Positions 1-9,077 of a stretch of DNA of 64,000 nucleotides are shown here, in pieces. Position numbers and translations under genes: made by a program. The notes below the pieces were generated by a model. The model saw only the letters and a list, made by a program, of their open reading frames with translations. It made no database searches and was not told where the DNA came from. The stretch lies in NCBI GenBank assembly GCA_023435725.1, contig JAEYRD010000106.1, positions 6,780-70,779 on the forward strand. Direction: 5' to 3'. How positions within the stretch are numbered: the stretch's first letter is position 1; every line of letters starts with the position of its first letter. Source of the stretch: Pseudomonadota bacterium (GTDB lineage Bacteria > Pseudomonadota > Alphaproteobacteria > Rhizobiales > Xanthobacteraceae).

Positions 1-103
1 CGATCGTCTTGATGTCAGCGCTTTGCGCCCGCGCAGGGCCGTTCGCAGCAAAACAGGAGAGGAGGACCGCCGTCGCAACGACCAGAAGATGCCTATTCAT
101 CAT
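1..103 (-). CDS. Exported protein, N-terminal fragment (runs off window)
   Basis: Reading the minus strand from an ATG at 103 gives a typical signal peptide: MNRH, a hydrophobic core of about 15 residues, then a PARAQS-like cleavage site. The frame stays open to the window edge. A GGAGG ribosome site lies about 5 bases upstream of the double ATG. The gene follows two curlin-like genes on the same strand with a gap of only 49 bases, so it is probably co-transcribed and may belong to the same secreted-fibre locus. Too little is visible to name a family; a curli accessory protein is one possibility by context only. Confidence 0.6.
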   Translation of the reverse strand, partial: MMNRHLLVVATAVLLSCFAANGPARAQSADIKTI

Positions 104-152
104 ATGCCTCCACACTATTTCTATCTCTGCCGAGCCAAAACACGATCTCAGG

Positions 153-545
153 TCACGGAGCCTGCTGCAAAATCGTGGAGCCGTTCAGAATGCCAAGCTG
201 GGATACCCCGGCAGCATTGTTCAAACCAATCTGACCGATCAAGCTCGTGTTGGCGCCGCCGACCTGACCGACCGCGGCGTTATTGGTCGCGGTGGGGGTC
301 GTGCCGCCCTGTCCTATCGTCGCCGAATTGATCGAGGCCAGCGATCCCAACTGCAAGCTCGATGCGGTGTTGGTCGCGCCGAATTGCAGCGTCGTCGCGG
401 TGTTGTTCACCGGGCCGGTCTGCACCGTGGACGAGAGATTTGTCGTACCGAACTGCAACACGCTAATCGAGTTGGCGGCTTGGGCATCGACAGCGGTCAG
501 CGCGCTCAGCATGACGACCGTCGTGACGAAAAATTTCGTGCGCAT
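153..545 (-). CDS. Curlin-like secreted repeat protein
   Basis: Predicted exported protein of 130 residues with a signal peptide (MRTKFFVTT... to AQAAN) followed by degenerate repeats rich in Asn, Gln, Ser, Thr and Gly with periodic Q-x-G and N-N/T-A spacing, as in curlin (CsgA/CsgB) amyloid subunits. Very few charged residues occur after the signal. The ATG at 545 was chosen over a longer frame to 638 because it begins the signal peptide and has a GGAGG site just upstream. A second protein of the same type lies 141 bases upstream. Family known: curlins form extracellular amyloid fibres. Inferred: this is a fibre subunit or related surface protein. No CsgG-like pore is visible in the window. 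Confidence 0.75.
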   Translation of the reverse strand: MRTKFFVTTVVMLSALTAVDAQAANSISVLQFGTTNLSSTVQTGPVNNTATTLQFGATNTASSLQLGSLASINSATIGQGGTTPTATNNAAVGQVGGANTSLIGQIGLNNAAGVSQLGILNGSTILQQAP

Positions 546-686
546 GTCATATCCTCCGCGAAATGTCAGCCGTCGACCCGCCGCCCCGTTCAGGCAACCT
601 GATCGCGGTGATTTCGAGTATGGTCTGTCGAGTATCACCCGGACGCGCCGCTCGGTGGACGCGCCCGGGGCCGATACGGGGCTGGC

Positions 687-1079
687 TTAGTGCTGCGTGA
701 TGGTGCTGGAGTTGGTTCCGATGCCGAACTGCCCAACGGCCGCAGCGTTGTTCGGCGGGAGGCCGAAGAGCGTGGACTGGCTGATCGAGCTGGTGTTGTT
801 GCCGGTGGCAACCTGCCCAGTGGTGGCCGAGTTGCCAAAGACACCAACCTGAGTCACCGAGCTCGCATTGTTGAGCGACGGAGTGGTCGTGCCCTGCATG
901 GTGGTCGCGGTATTCAGGAAGCCGAGCTGGGAGGTGGTCGAGGAGTCATTCACGTGGCCCTGCTGGTTCACGCTGGAGCCGTTTACGATGCCGACTTGCA
1001 CCGTGGTTGCGGTATTGGCAGCCTGAGCCGCGGAGGACAGGGCGAACACGGCAACGGAAGCAAAAAACAATTTGCGCAT
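687..1079 (-). CDS. Curlin-like secreted repeat protein
   Basis: A 130-residue exported protein with a clear signal peptide (MRKLFFASVAVFALSS... AQAAN) and a mature part made of low-charge N/Q/S/T/G repeats, several ending in Q-x-G-x-x-N, resembling curlin repeats. It is the same length as its downstream neighbour at 153-545, and both share NTATT-type and NNAA-type segments, suggesting duplication. AAGGGAT sits upstream of the ATG. A response regulator gene lies 175 bases upstream on the same strand. The repeat consensus is looser than in enteric CsgA, so whether it forms amyloid is inference. Confidence 0.75.
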   Translation of the reverse strand: MRKLFFASVAVFALSSAAQAANTATTVQVGIVNGSSVNQQGHVNDSSTTSQLGFLNTATTMQGTTTPSLNNASSVTQVGVFGNSATTGQVATGNNTSSISQSTLFGLPPNNAAAVGQFGIGTNSSTITQH

Positions 1080-1254
1080 GGAATATCCCTTTCTAGCCGA
1101 GTTGTCTGACTGAGTTCGGATGCCGTCTATGCCGTCTTGGAGCAGGCCGACATCGTAGGGAGGACTCTGAACCGATCTAGTGCGATCCGACAGACTGCAG
1201 TTTATGCTAGTCGATACGGACTAGACGATGCGCGATGACTTGCCGTCCGCAAAT

Positions 1255-1908
1255 CTAGATCTGCGCATGTCCAGCAGCGAATCGCTCCGCCTCGAGTCCC
1301 ATGCTGTCGATCAATCGCACAACCTCGACCGGCGAACGCAACCCCAGCTTCCGCATCATTCTGGCGCGATGCACCTTCACCGTCACCTCGCTGACGCCGA
1401 GCCTGGCCGCGATCTGCTTGGCAACGAGCCCGTCCGCCATCAGCAGCATGATCTCGCGTTCCCGTGCCGTCAGCGTCTGGACGCGCTGGCGTGCCTCGCG
1501 CTCCCCGCCCTCGCGCTCCAGGCGCCTGCGATCGCGCTCGATGCCGTGCCTGATCGCATCGAGTATCTCCTGCTCGCGAAAAGGTTTTGGCAAAAATTCG
1601 ACCGCGCCGCGCTTCATGGCCTCGACCGAGACGCGCACGTCCGCGTGGCCGCTGATGAAGACGATCGGTATCTGCACGCCCGACTCCGCCAGCTTGCGCT
1701 GAAGCTCGAGGCCGGTCGGCGCCGTGCCGGGAAAGCGGACGTCGAGCACCAGGCAGGATGGTCCGTTAGCTAGATCTTCGGCAAGAAACTCGTCCGTTGA
1801 GGCAAACAACCTGACCTTGTGTCCAGTTTCCTCGCAAAGGCTGCCAATCGCATTTCGAATCTGGATTTCGTCATCAACGACATAAACTGTGGCCTGGGTT
1901 GAATTCAT
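1255..1908 (-). CDS. FixJ/NodW-type two-component response regulator
   Basis: Protein of 217 residues with an N-terminal receiver domain (acidic residues D12/D13, phospho-acceptor D56 in VLDVRFPG, conserved K108 in LPKPF) and a C-terminal LuxR-type helix-turn-helix at about 144-205 (LTARERE, then AARLGVSEVTVKVHR). This is the FixJ/NodW/TodT architecture, a DNA-binding regulator activated by phosphorylation. No sensor kinase gene is adjacent. It lies directly upstream of, and in the same direction as, the curlin-like genes, so it may regulate them; that is inference from position. Start chosen at the ATG with a GGGGAG sequence upstream. Confidence 0.9.
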   Translation of the reverse strand: MNSTQATVYVVDDEIQIRNAIGSLCEETGHKVRLFASTDEFLAEDLANGPSCLVLDVRFPGTAPTGLELQRKLAESGVQIPIVFISGHADVRVSVEAMKRGAVEFLPKPFREQEILDAIRHGIERDRRRLEREGGEREARQRVQTLTAREREIMLLMADGLVAKQIAARLGVSEVTVKVHRARMMRKLGLRSPVEVVRLIDSMGLEAERFAAGHAQI

Positions 1909-2497
1909 CGCAGTTAACTCCCCGAATTGGGGCTCGATGATCCGGCAACGAGCTATCCATCACGATTGGAAGCAGCGAAAGGTGCTTGAATGCATCGGCG
2001 GGTGCGAACGAGCGGCAAAGGGTCGTCACTCCTACGTTCTAGGGCAAAAGGCCCAGTGGATACGAGTGAAGCAGTTAACATTTCGGATTTTTTGATCGAA
2101 GGGATTCGAGGCGACCTTCGGCGCAGCAATGTCGAGGATGCGCCAATCCGGCGTCGTGGCCTTGGTACCGCCAATGCCAGTTGTGTCACGGCGTTGCTAC
2201 CCTTCCAAACTGAACGCCCAGAGGTTGATCTAGCGAGATCAGACGAGACGTGCAGTCAGCTATCGAATTCGATACCGCGCGCATCCGTTTGAATACGCCC
2301 GGTATAGGCCCCGCGCAAATCACGAAAAGGCGTAGCCACGGACTTTACTTCTAAATCATAGAGCGCGCCCGTCCGTCGCATTAAGTACGACGACATACTG
2401 CCGAGACACCGGAATCGCCTCGGGCGAAATTGCAGCCATCTCGCGATTCCGGCCTTTCCGCCAACAAGGTCATTTCAAGAGGGCGGGGGTTGCTGAT
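1909..2497. other. Intergenic region between divergent genes
   Basis: About 590 bases between the response regulator (minus) and the exporter operon (plus). It must hold both promoters. Short open frames here have no ribosome sites or recognisable sequence. I see no repeat or RNA gene. Confidence 0.5.
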
Positions 2498-3928
2498 ATG
2501 CGATTTGTGCCAGTCATTGCCTTATTCGGAACTGCATGCGGCCTCGCCGCAGTCTACGCCGCGGGATCGGCCACCATCACCGGCGCGGCTGGGAGTGCTG
2601 CAGCCCGCGCAACACGCGCCTACGAGTCGACAAAACAACTCCTCGCACCAGGTGCACGCGAAGCCCCAACCTTCGAGTCGGACGCGCCTGTCTTCCGCTA
2701 CGCCTCGATACAGCGCGGCAGCATCGAGCAGACCGTGACCGTCACCGGTGCCCTGCAACCGGTCAAGACGATCGAGGTAGGTTCCCAATTGTCAGGGCAA
2801 CTTGCGCGTGTATATGTCGATTTCAACGACACCGTGAGCAAGGAACAACCGCTCGCCCTGATTGATCCCCGCAGTTTCGCGGCCAAAGTCGACGAGGCCA
2901 AGGCGGCGCTCGAGGTCGCCAATTCCCTCGTGGAAATCGAACGGGCCAAGCTGGATCGCGCCAGGATCGATCTGCAGAACGCCAAGGGTAGCCGCGACGT
3001 GCTTGCCGCCAAGCTCGAGAGCGCCCAGGCGGTCAAATCATCGGCGCAGAAGACCCTGCAGCGAAAGCTGGCGCTGCAGTCGCAGAACGTCGTGGCTACT
3101 ACGACGGTCGACGACGCCCAGACGGAGTTTACCGCTCGGCTCGCCCAGGAGCGCGAGGCCGAGGTGATGGTGTCCCTCAATGCCTACTCCGTGGACGGCG
3201 CGCAGGCCGATGTGCGCAGGATCGAGGCTGAGCTGAACCAGGCGAGGATGGCGGTGCCGGAGAAGGCGGCCGTACTTGCTGCGGCGCAAGCAGACCTCGA
3301 TCGCACCGTGATCCGCTCGCCGATCGACGGCGTGATCGTCGGCAGGTTCGTCAACGAGGGCCAGACGCTTGCCGTGGGGCTGGAGTCGCGCACAACTTTC
3401 GTGGTCGCCCATCGCCTGGAAGACATGGAGATTCACGCCCAGGTCGACGAAGCGGACATAGGGCGGATCGCTCCCGGCCAGCCCGCGCATTTCACGGTGG
3501 ATGCTTATCCCGACCGCCGCTTCGAAGCGGTGGTTCGGCAGGTGCGCAAGGCGCCGCAGAACCAGCAGCACGTGGTGACCTACACCGTCGTGCTGTCGAC
3601 CTCCAATCTCGACGGCGCGCTGCTGCCGGGAATGACTGCACTGGTCAAGATCGTGATCGAGCGCCAGGTCGACGTGCTGAAAGTACCGCTGGCCGCGTTG
3701 CGCTTCCAGCCTTCGGGCGCACGGACCGACACAGCTTCGAACCGCAGCGGCGTCTGGGTACGCACCGCGGCCGGCTCACTCCAGCGCATTCCGGTGACCG
3801 TCGGCGCGGCGGGCACCGAGCAGGTGGCGCTCAAGAGCGGAGATCTCGTCGAAGGCAGCCAGGTCGCCGTCGGCCAGGCAATCCGGCCCGCCGGCCTGGA
3901 ATTTCTTGGAATCAGGTTCGGATCATGA
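2498..3928 (+). CDS. macA: MacA-type periplasmic adaptor (HlyD/RND-MFP family)
   Basis: A 476-residue membrane-fusion protein. The N-terminus is a single hydrophobic segment (residues 1-22) anchoring it in the inner membrane. A barrel-sandwich (lipoyl-like) half follows near residue 90 (GSQLSGQLARVYVD), then a long alpha-helical hairpin rich in Ala/Glu/Lys at about 130-255, then the second lipoyl half (RSPIDGVIVGRFVNEGQ). Such adaptors link an ABC permease to an outer-membrane TolC-type channel. Its stop overlaps the start of the ATPase gene by 4 bases (ATGA), so these form one translational unit. The cargo (macrolide, peptide or lipid) cannot be told from sequence, and no TolC gene is present. 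Confidence 0.88.
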   Translation: MRFVPVIALFGTACGLAAVYAAGSATITGAAGSAAARATRAYESTKQLLAPGAREAPTFESDAPVFRYASIQRGSIEQTVTVTGALQPVKTIEVGSQLSGQLARVYVDFNDTVSKEQPLALIDPRSFAAKVDEAKAALEVANSLVEIERAKLDRARIDLQNAKGSRDVLAAKLESAQAVKSSAQKTLQRKLALQSQNVVATTTVDDAQTEFTARLAQEREAEVMVSLNAYSVDGAQADVRRIEAELNQARMAVPEKAAVLAAAQADLDRTVIRSPIDGVIVGRFVNEGQTLAVGLESRTTFVVAHRLEDMEIHAQVDEADIGRIAPGQPAHFTVDAYPDRRFEAVVRQVRKAPQNQQHVVTYTVVLSTSNLDGALLPGMTALVKIVIERQVDVLKVPLAALRFQPSGARTDTASNRSGVWVRTAAGSLQRIPVTVGAAGTEQVALKSGDLVEGSQVAVGQAIRPAGLEFLGIRFGS

Positions 3929-4650
3929 CCGCTCCCCTGCCCCTTATCAGCCTCCGCTCCGTCTGCAGGACGTATCGTGCGGACGGAGTCGCGGTGACGG
4001 CGGTGCGCAATGTCAGCTTCGACATTGAACAGGGCGAAATTCTCGCGGTGATGGGACCGTCCGGCTCCGGCAAGTCCACGCTGATGAACATGATCGGTCT
4101 TCTCGACCTGCCGAGCGAAGGCGCGATCTATCTCGAGGGCGCCAATGTCGCCGACCTCTCCGAGGACCGCAGGTCGACCTTGCGCGCCCACAGCATCGGC
4201 TTCGTGTTTCAGTCCTACAATCTGCTCGCCCGCCACAACGCGATCGAGAACGTCGCCCTGCCGTTGATCTATTGTGGCATCGGCCGCAGGGAGCGCCAGG
4301 AACGAGCCGAGCACAGCCTCGAGGCCGTCGGCATGCTGCACCGGGCGCATCACTTTCCGCGGCAGCTCTCTGGTGGCGAGCAGCAGCGCATCGCGATCGC
4401 GCGTGCCCTGATCGCCTCCCCGTTGATCGTGCTCGCCGACGAGCCGACCGGTGCGCTCGACAGTCGCACCGGCGCCGAGATCCTGGCGCTGTTCGCCGCG
4501 CTCAACCGGCGCGGCCAGACCGTCGTGATGATCACGCATGATGCCGGCATCGCGACCCAGTGCCGTCGCACGATCCGCCTGCATGACGGCGAAATCGTCA
4601 GCGACGAGGTGCTGGCTCCGCTGCTGCCGAAGCGGAGCGCTGCGTCATGA
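3925..4650 (+). CDS. macB: MacB-type ABC transporter ATP-binding protein
   Basis: A 241-residue ABC ATPase of the LolD/MacB class with every motif intact: Walker A GPSGSGKST at 44-52, Q-loop FQSYNLL near 95, signature LSGGEQQR at 148-155, Walker B LIVLADEPTG at 167-176, and switch His205. It starts inside the end of the adaptor gene and ends inside the start of the permease gene, with ATGA overlaps on both sides. In Escherichia coli MacB the ATPase and permease are one chain; here they are separate, as in many LolCDE/MacB-like systems. Powers export or extraction at the inner membrane. Confidence 0.92.
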   Translation: MTAPLPLISLRSVCRTYRADGVAVTAVRNVSFDIEQGEILAVMGPSGSGKSTLMNMIGLLDLPSEGAIYLEGANVADLSEDRRSTLRAHSIGFVFQSYNLLARHNAIENVALPLIYCGIGRRERQERAEHSLEAVGMLHRAHHFPRQLSGGEQQRIAIARALIASPLIVLADEPTGALDSRTGAEILALFAALNRRGQTVVMITHDAGIATQCRRTIRLHDGEIVSDEVLAPLLPKRSAAS

Positions 4651-5870
4651 CGATGCTCCAGGGCTTCCAGATTGCTCTGCACGCCTTGCGCCTCAACCCG
4701 CTGCGCAGCGTCCTTACCATGCTCGGCATCGTCATCGGCGTCGCATCGATTGTCACGGTCTTCGCGATCGGGGCCGGCGCACAGCTCCGCCTCCAGGAAC
4801 AGATCCGCTCGATCGGCGCCAACGTGCTGATGATCACGCCCGGCGCAGTCTATCAGGGTGGCGTCCGCCTCAAGGAGGGCACCAAACTGACGATGACCGA
4901 AAGCGACGTGCAGGCCATCCTCGAGCAGATTCCGGAGATTCAAGCGGCGGCCGGCTCGATCGCCGGAACGGCGCAGGTGATCCACGAGAGCAAGAACTGG
5001 AACACGACGATCAATGGCACCACGACCGGACACTTCATGGTGCGCGACTGGCAGCTCGCCTCCGGGCGCTATTTCTCCGGCGCCGAAGAGGCCGGGGCCG
5101 GCAAGGTCGTGATCCTCGGAAGTACGGTCGCGCGCGAGCTGTTCGCGCCGGGCGACGATCCGATCGGCGCGCAGATCAGGATCATGAAGGTGCCGCTCGA
5201 AGTGGTTGGCGTGCTCGACCGCAAGGGGCCGGCGCAGGACGACGTCGCCTTCGTCCCCCTCGCCACCGCCAAGCTGCGCTTCCTCGGTAGTGCAAGCGGC
5301 ATCAACCGGGACTCGGTTGCCTACATCGTCGCCAAGGTGGCCGCCGACGGCCAGATGGCGGGCGCGCGATCCGAGATCGAAAGCCTGCTGCGGCAGCGTC
5401 ACCGGGTCCTCGCCGGCCAGGAAGACGATTTCAAGGTCCAGGATCCGGCGGCGGCCATGGAAGCGCAGCAGGGAGCAATCCGCACCGTGGCGCTCCTGCT
5501 CGTCGCCATCGCGTCGGTCTCGCTGCTCGTCGGCGGCATCAGCATCATGAACGTCATGATCGTGTCGGTCACGGAACGAACGCGGGAGATTGGAATTCGC
5601 CGGGCGCTCGGCGGGCGGATGCGGGATATCCGTCTCCAGTTTCTCTGCGAAGCGCTTGTCCTCTGCCTCCTCGGCGGCGCTATCGGCGTTGTCGGTGGGG
5701 TCACGCTGTCGATGACAGTCGCCCGCATGGCCGGCTGGATCACGTCAATCGACAGCGAAGCAATTGCCCTGGCCCTGGTCTTCTCGATCGTGACCGGCCT
5801 GATCTTCGGTTTCTATCCTGCACACAAGGCGTCCAAGCTCAGTCCAATAGAGGCGCTCAAGACGGAATGA
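4647..5870 (+). CDS. MacB/FtsX-type ABC transporter permease
   Basis: A 407-residue permease with one N-terminal membrane segment (about 20-40), a large periplasmic MacB_PCD-like domain (about 50-270), and three C-terminal membrane segments forming the FtsX domain, with the conserved cytoplasmic loop VTERTREIGIRRALG. Overlaps the ATPase stop by 4 bases. Together with the adaptor and ATPase it makes a three-part mechanotransmission exporter. The substrate is unknown. A small LuxR-type regulator follows 52 bases downstream and may be in the same transcript. Confidence 0.9.
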   Translation: MTMLQGFQIALHALRLNPLRSVLTMLGIVIGVASIVTVFAIGAGAQLRLQEQIRSIGANVLMITPGAVYQGGVRLKEGTKLTMTESDVQAILEQIPEIQAAAGSIAGTAQVIHESKNWNTTINGTTTGHFMVRDWQLASGRYFSGAEEAGAGKVVILGSTVARELFAPGDDPIGAQIRIMKVPLEVVGVLDRKGPAQDDVAFVPLATAKLRFLGSASGINRDSVAYIVAKVAADGQMAGARSEIESLLRQRHRVLAGQEDDFKVQDPAAAMEAQQGAIRTVALLLVAIASVSLLVGGISIMNVMIVSVTERTREIGIRRALGGRMRDIRLQFLCEALVLCLLGGAIGVVGGVTLSMTVARMAGWITSIDSEAIALALVFSIVTGLIFGFYPAHKASKLSPIEALKTE

Positions 5871-5922
5871 AAGCATGCTGGGATGGCCACATCAACTCAA
5901 CGGCCAGGGAGGAACTAGAGTC

Positions 5923-6234
5923 ATGAGCCCCGAAAATTCGATTACACCAACGCCCCGCGAACGTCAGCTGATGATGCTGATCGCGCGCGGAATGCAGAAC
6001 AAGAACATCGCCTTCGAGCTCAAGATCTCGGAGAACACGGTGCGGGCGCATATCGGCAATATCATGCGCAAATACCGACTCCAGAACCGGACTCAGATCG
6101 CGATTATCTTCGCGCTGCATGCGGCGACGCCATCGCTGCGGCGCGATCTCGCCAACGGCGGAGGCTATCCCGCCGCGGTGAAACCAGCGCAGGCTCTGGC
6201 GCAGAATCCGCGGGTAGAGATCGCGCCGAAATAA
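5923..6234 (+). CDS. Small stand-alone LuxR-type DNA-binding protein
   Basis: A 103-residue protein that is little more than a LuxR/GerE helix-turn-helix (TPRERQLMMLIARGMQNK, then FELKISENTVRAHIGNIMRK) with a short C-terminal tail. There is no receiver, PAS or autoinducer domain. The frame extends back to 5875, but the ATG at 5923 is preferred because GGAGG lies about 10 bases upstream. It follows the exporter permease closely on the same strand, so it may autoregulate that operon or act as a partner to a larger regulator. Function inferred from fold and position only. Confidence 0.75.
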   Translation: MSPENSITPTPRERQLMMLIARGMQNKNIAFELKISENTVRAHIGNIMRKYRLQNRTQIAIIFALHAATPSLRRDLANGGGYPAAVKPAQALAQNPRVEIAPK

Positions 6235-6580
6235 GCTTGCTGGCTATCCTGGCTCGTGTTGCCCGCCAGGCAACGCAACCAAGTCCCGGGAAGACCTGGA
6301 CGTTACTCCCATTTGAATTCGGAATTTTGTCATCGATTGTTCGTTGCGGTCCAGAGGCACTGCCGCGTCCGGCGCGAGACCGGACTGAGGCGCCTCGTCC
6401 GGTCATCGCGCGCCAACGAGGTTGCGTTTCATTGGCGCAAGTCCGTGACCGCATTGTCCCCACCCCTCTCATCCCTGTTGCATTGCCGATGGGCCTTGTA
6501 ACAAAACTGTCATATAGCAAAACTAAACGATGCCGGGGGCCGCGGTCGCGGCCATGCCGCCTCACCGCAGGAGAGATTTG
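6235..6580. other. Intergenic region upstream of phosphodiesterase gene
   Basis: About 350 bases without a convincing gene. Short frames here have no family resemblance. A promoter for the downstream exported enzyme is expected but I cannot place it. Confidence 0.4.
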
Positions 6581-8434
6581 ATGCGCCGCTCACTGGTGTT
6601 GCTGTCCGCCGGACTGACAGTGCTGTCCACCGGACTTGCCTTCGCCCAGAACAACACGCCCCGTAACCTGATCCTGTTCATTCCGGACGGACTGCGCGCG
6701 CTGAAAGTCACCCCTGAAACAGCACCGGCGATGGCCGAAGTCCGCGACAAGGGCGTCAACTTCAAGAACTCGCACTCGCTGTTTCCGACCTTCACCATGG
6801 CCAACGGCTCGGCGATCTCGACGGGCCATTATCTCGGCGACACCGGCGTGTTCTCCAACACGATCTGGACCAACTACACCTCCGTCCCTGCCGGCGACAC
6901 CGTGGTCCCCTTCATCGAGAACGACGCCGTGCTCGGCGACATCGACGAACATTTCAAGGGCGACTACCTCAACGAGGAGACCATCCTGAAGATGGCCCGT
7001 GACAAGGGCCTCAGCACCGCGGCGATCGGCAAGGTCGGTCCGACCTATCAGTTCGACCACACTGACAAACCCGAGAAGGCCGGCCTGCATTCGATCGTGT
7101 TCGACGACTCGACTGGCGGCAAGAACGGCGTAGCGCTGTCGGACGAGGTGAAGGCGGCGCTGACCAAGGCCGGCCTCCCCCTTGCCACACCGCCGCGGGG
7201 CGACAACAGCAAGGCGGGCGACGCCAAGACGCCCGGCACCACGGTTGCCAACGTCGCCCAGCAGGCCTATCTCGCCGACGTCGCCACCAAGGTCGTGCTG
7301 CCGATGTTCAAGGCACGCAACAAGCCGTTCGTGCTGGTGTTCTGGTCGCGCGATCCCGATGGCAGCCAGCACAACACCGGCGACAGCCTCAATCAGATCA
7401 TGCCCGGCATCAACGGGCCGACCTCGATGGCCGGCATCAAGAATGCCGACAACAACCTCGCGCAGATCCGCAAGGCGCTCGACGAACTCGGGCTCGCCGC
7501 CAACACCAACATCATGATCCAGGCCGACCACGGCTTCTCGACCATCTCCAAGGAAAGCAAGACCAGCCCCTCGGCCAAGGTCAGCTATGACGACACGCCG
7601 AAGGACTTCCTGCCGATGGGCTTTTTGGCGATCGACCTCGCCAAGGCGCTCGACCTGCCGCTGTTCGACCCCAACGACAAGAACGCGAAGGTCGAGGGCA
7701 ACAAGCATCCGAAGGCCGGCAACGGCGTGCTCGGCAAGGATCCGGAGAAGCCCGACCTCGTCGTCGCCACCAATGGCGGCTCCGACCTGATTTACCTGCC
7801 GAACAAGGACAAGAAGCTGGCGGCGAAGACGATCAAGGCGCTGCTCGAGCAGGACTACGTCTCCGGCCTGTTCGTCGAGGACTCCCTCGGCCGCTTCCCC
7901 GGCACGCTGCCGCTCTCCAGTATCAATCTGCGCGGCAAGTCGGCGACGCCGACGCCGTCAATCGTCGTCAACTTCCGCTCCTACGCCAGCGAGTGCGGCG
8001 AGGTGCCGACCAATTGCTCGGTGCAGGTGGCCGACACCGTGCTGCGCCAGGGCCAGGGCATGCATGGCAGCTTCAGCCGGGGCGACACGTTCAACTTCAT
8101 GGCCGCGATCGGACCGGACTTCAAAGGCGGCTTCGTGGACGAGCTGCCGGTGAGCAATGCCGACGTCGGCATGACGGCTGCCCAGCTCATGGGCTTGCGC
8201 AGCGCGCAGAACGGCGGCCTGGTCGGCCGCGTGATGTCGGAGGCCCTGCCCAACGGCATCGTGCCGAAGGCATTCAAGACTGTCGAGAAGTCGAAGATGT
8301 CCGAGAACGGCCTGCAGACTGTGCTCAACGTCCAGCGCGTCGGCAGCCAGCGCTATTTCGACGCCGCCGGCTTCTCCGGCCGCACGCTCGGTCTCGAGAC
8401 CGAGACCGTCAAACAAAAAACGGCGGGGAAGTAG
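6581..8434 (+). CDS. Secreted type I phosphodiesterase/nucleotide pyrophosphatase-like protein
   Basis: A 617-residue exported member of the alkaline phosphatase superfamily. Signal peptide MRRSLVLLSAGLTVLSTGLA ends near FAQ. Metal and nucleophile motifs fit the NPP branch: IPDGLR near residue 30, candidate nucleophile Thr in FPTFTMANGS near 65, DPDGSQHN near 260, and ADHGFS near 310. These enzymes hydrolyse phosphodiesters or phosphomonoesters in the periplasm. The ATG at 6581 was chosen because the signal peptide starts there and AGGAGAG precedes it. The substrate is not predictable. Confidence 0.85.
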   Translation: MRRSLVLLSAGLTVLSTGLAFAQNNTPRNLILFIPDGLRALKVTPETAPAMAEVRDKGVNFKNSHSLFPTFTMANGSAISTGHYLGDTGVFSNTIWTNYTSVPAGDTVVPFIENDAVLGDIDEHFKGDYLNEETILKMARDKGLSTAAIGKVGPTYQFDHTDKPEKAGLHSIVFDDSTGGKNGVALSDEVKAALTKAGLPLATPPRGDNSKAGDAKTPGTTVANVAQQAYLADVATKVVLPMFKARNKPFVLVFWSRDPDGSQHNTGDSLNQIMPGINGPTSMAGIKNADNNLAQIRKALDELGLAANTNIMIQADHGFSTISKESKTSPSAKVSYDDTPKDFLPMGFLAIDLAKALDLPLFDPNDKNAKVEGNKHPKAGNGVLGKDPEKPDLVVATNGGSDLIYLPNKDKKLAAKTIKALLEQDYVSGLFVEDSLGRFPGTLPLSSINLRGKSATPTPSIVVNFRSYASECGEVPTNCSVQVADTVLRQGQGMHGSFSRGDTFNFMAAIGPDFKGGFVDELPVSNADVGMTAAQLMGLRSAQNGGLVGRVMSEALPNGIVPKAFKTVEKSKMSENGLQTVLNVQRVGSQRYFDAAGFSGRTLGLETETVKQKTAGK

Positions 8435-8468
8435 CCCCGCCGCCTTCTCTCGCGCCCCGCAAGGGGCG
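8421..8468. terminator. Paired hairpins between convergent genes
   Basis: A perfect 8-bp stem (8421-8428 with 8435-8442) encloses the phosphodiesterase stop codon in its loop. A second GC-rich stem (7 bp, gcgcccc/ggggcgc) follows at 8451-8468. There is no long T run, so intrinsic termination is likely but not certain. It sits between convergent genes and could serve both. Confidence 0.5.
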
Positions 8469-8492
8469 CGAACATCTCAAGTGCGCAAAATC

Positions 8493-9077
8493 TTACATGC
8501 CGATGTCGAACACGTTCGGCAGTTGGCCTGCCAGAGGCAGCGCGGTGGCGCCCAGGAAGGTCGCCACCATCGCCATGAGGCGACGGTTGTTCTGGCGCTT
8601 GCCGCGCATCTGGCCGGCGATCCACTCCAGCATCTCGCTGTTGACCTTGGAGGCGTAGGACGGCGCCCAGCTCTCGATGTCGGACTCGGCCGACAGCGCG
8701 ACGCTGCGCGGCGGCACCTTCAGGCCCGAGGCGCTCGCGGCATAGTGGGCAACCGCCTTGGCCAGCAGGTCGTCGAACCGACCGCCGTCGGTACGCTCGG
8801 TCGCGGCCTCGTTGATTTCGAACAGCGCCTCGGCTTCGGCACGGCTGACCGGCTGGTCGTTAACGGCCGTGGCCGTCAGGATGCGCGCGCACCAGGCGGC
8901 GTCATCGGCATCGAGCGAGCGGGAGAAATGCACCCGGCCCTTGGTGGTCGGACCTTCGCCCGTGATCACGCCGTCGCGTACGATGGTCAGCGCATGGGCC
9001 GCGGTATCGCGGCAGGACGGTTCGAGGGACGGTGATTCAGCAGACTTCTCAACGGACTTGGGCGCAGCGGCAGACAT
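8493..9077 (-). CDS. Conserved hypothetical protein, C-terminal hydrophobic segment
   Basis: A 194-residue protein I cannot assign to a named family. The N-terminal 150 residues are soluble, with a charged alpha-helical look (SRAEAEALFEINEAATER, then FDDLLAKAVAHY). Near the C-terminus RGKRQNNRRLMAMVATFLGA leads into a hydrophobic stretch that could be a tail anchor. It is transcribed toward the phosphodiesterase gene and away from the peroxiredoxin gene. Confidence 0.75.
   Translation of the reverse strand: MSAAAPKSVEKSAESPSLEPSCRDTAAHALTIVRDGVITGEGPTTKGRVHFSRSLDADDAAWCARILTATAVNDQPVSRAEAEALFEINEAATERTDGGRFDDLLAKAVAHYAASASGLKVPPRSVALSAESDIESWAPSYASKVNSEMLEWIAGQMRGKRQNNRRLMAMVATFLGATALPLAGQLPNVFDIGM

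Noticed and set aside
9..690. Plus-strand frames at the left edge
   Set aside because: They are antisense to the curlin-like genes and the signal-peptide gene, all of which have ribosome sites on the minus strand.
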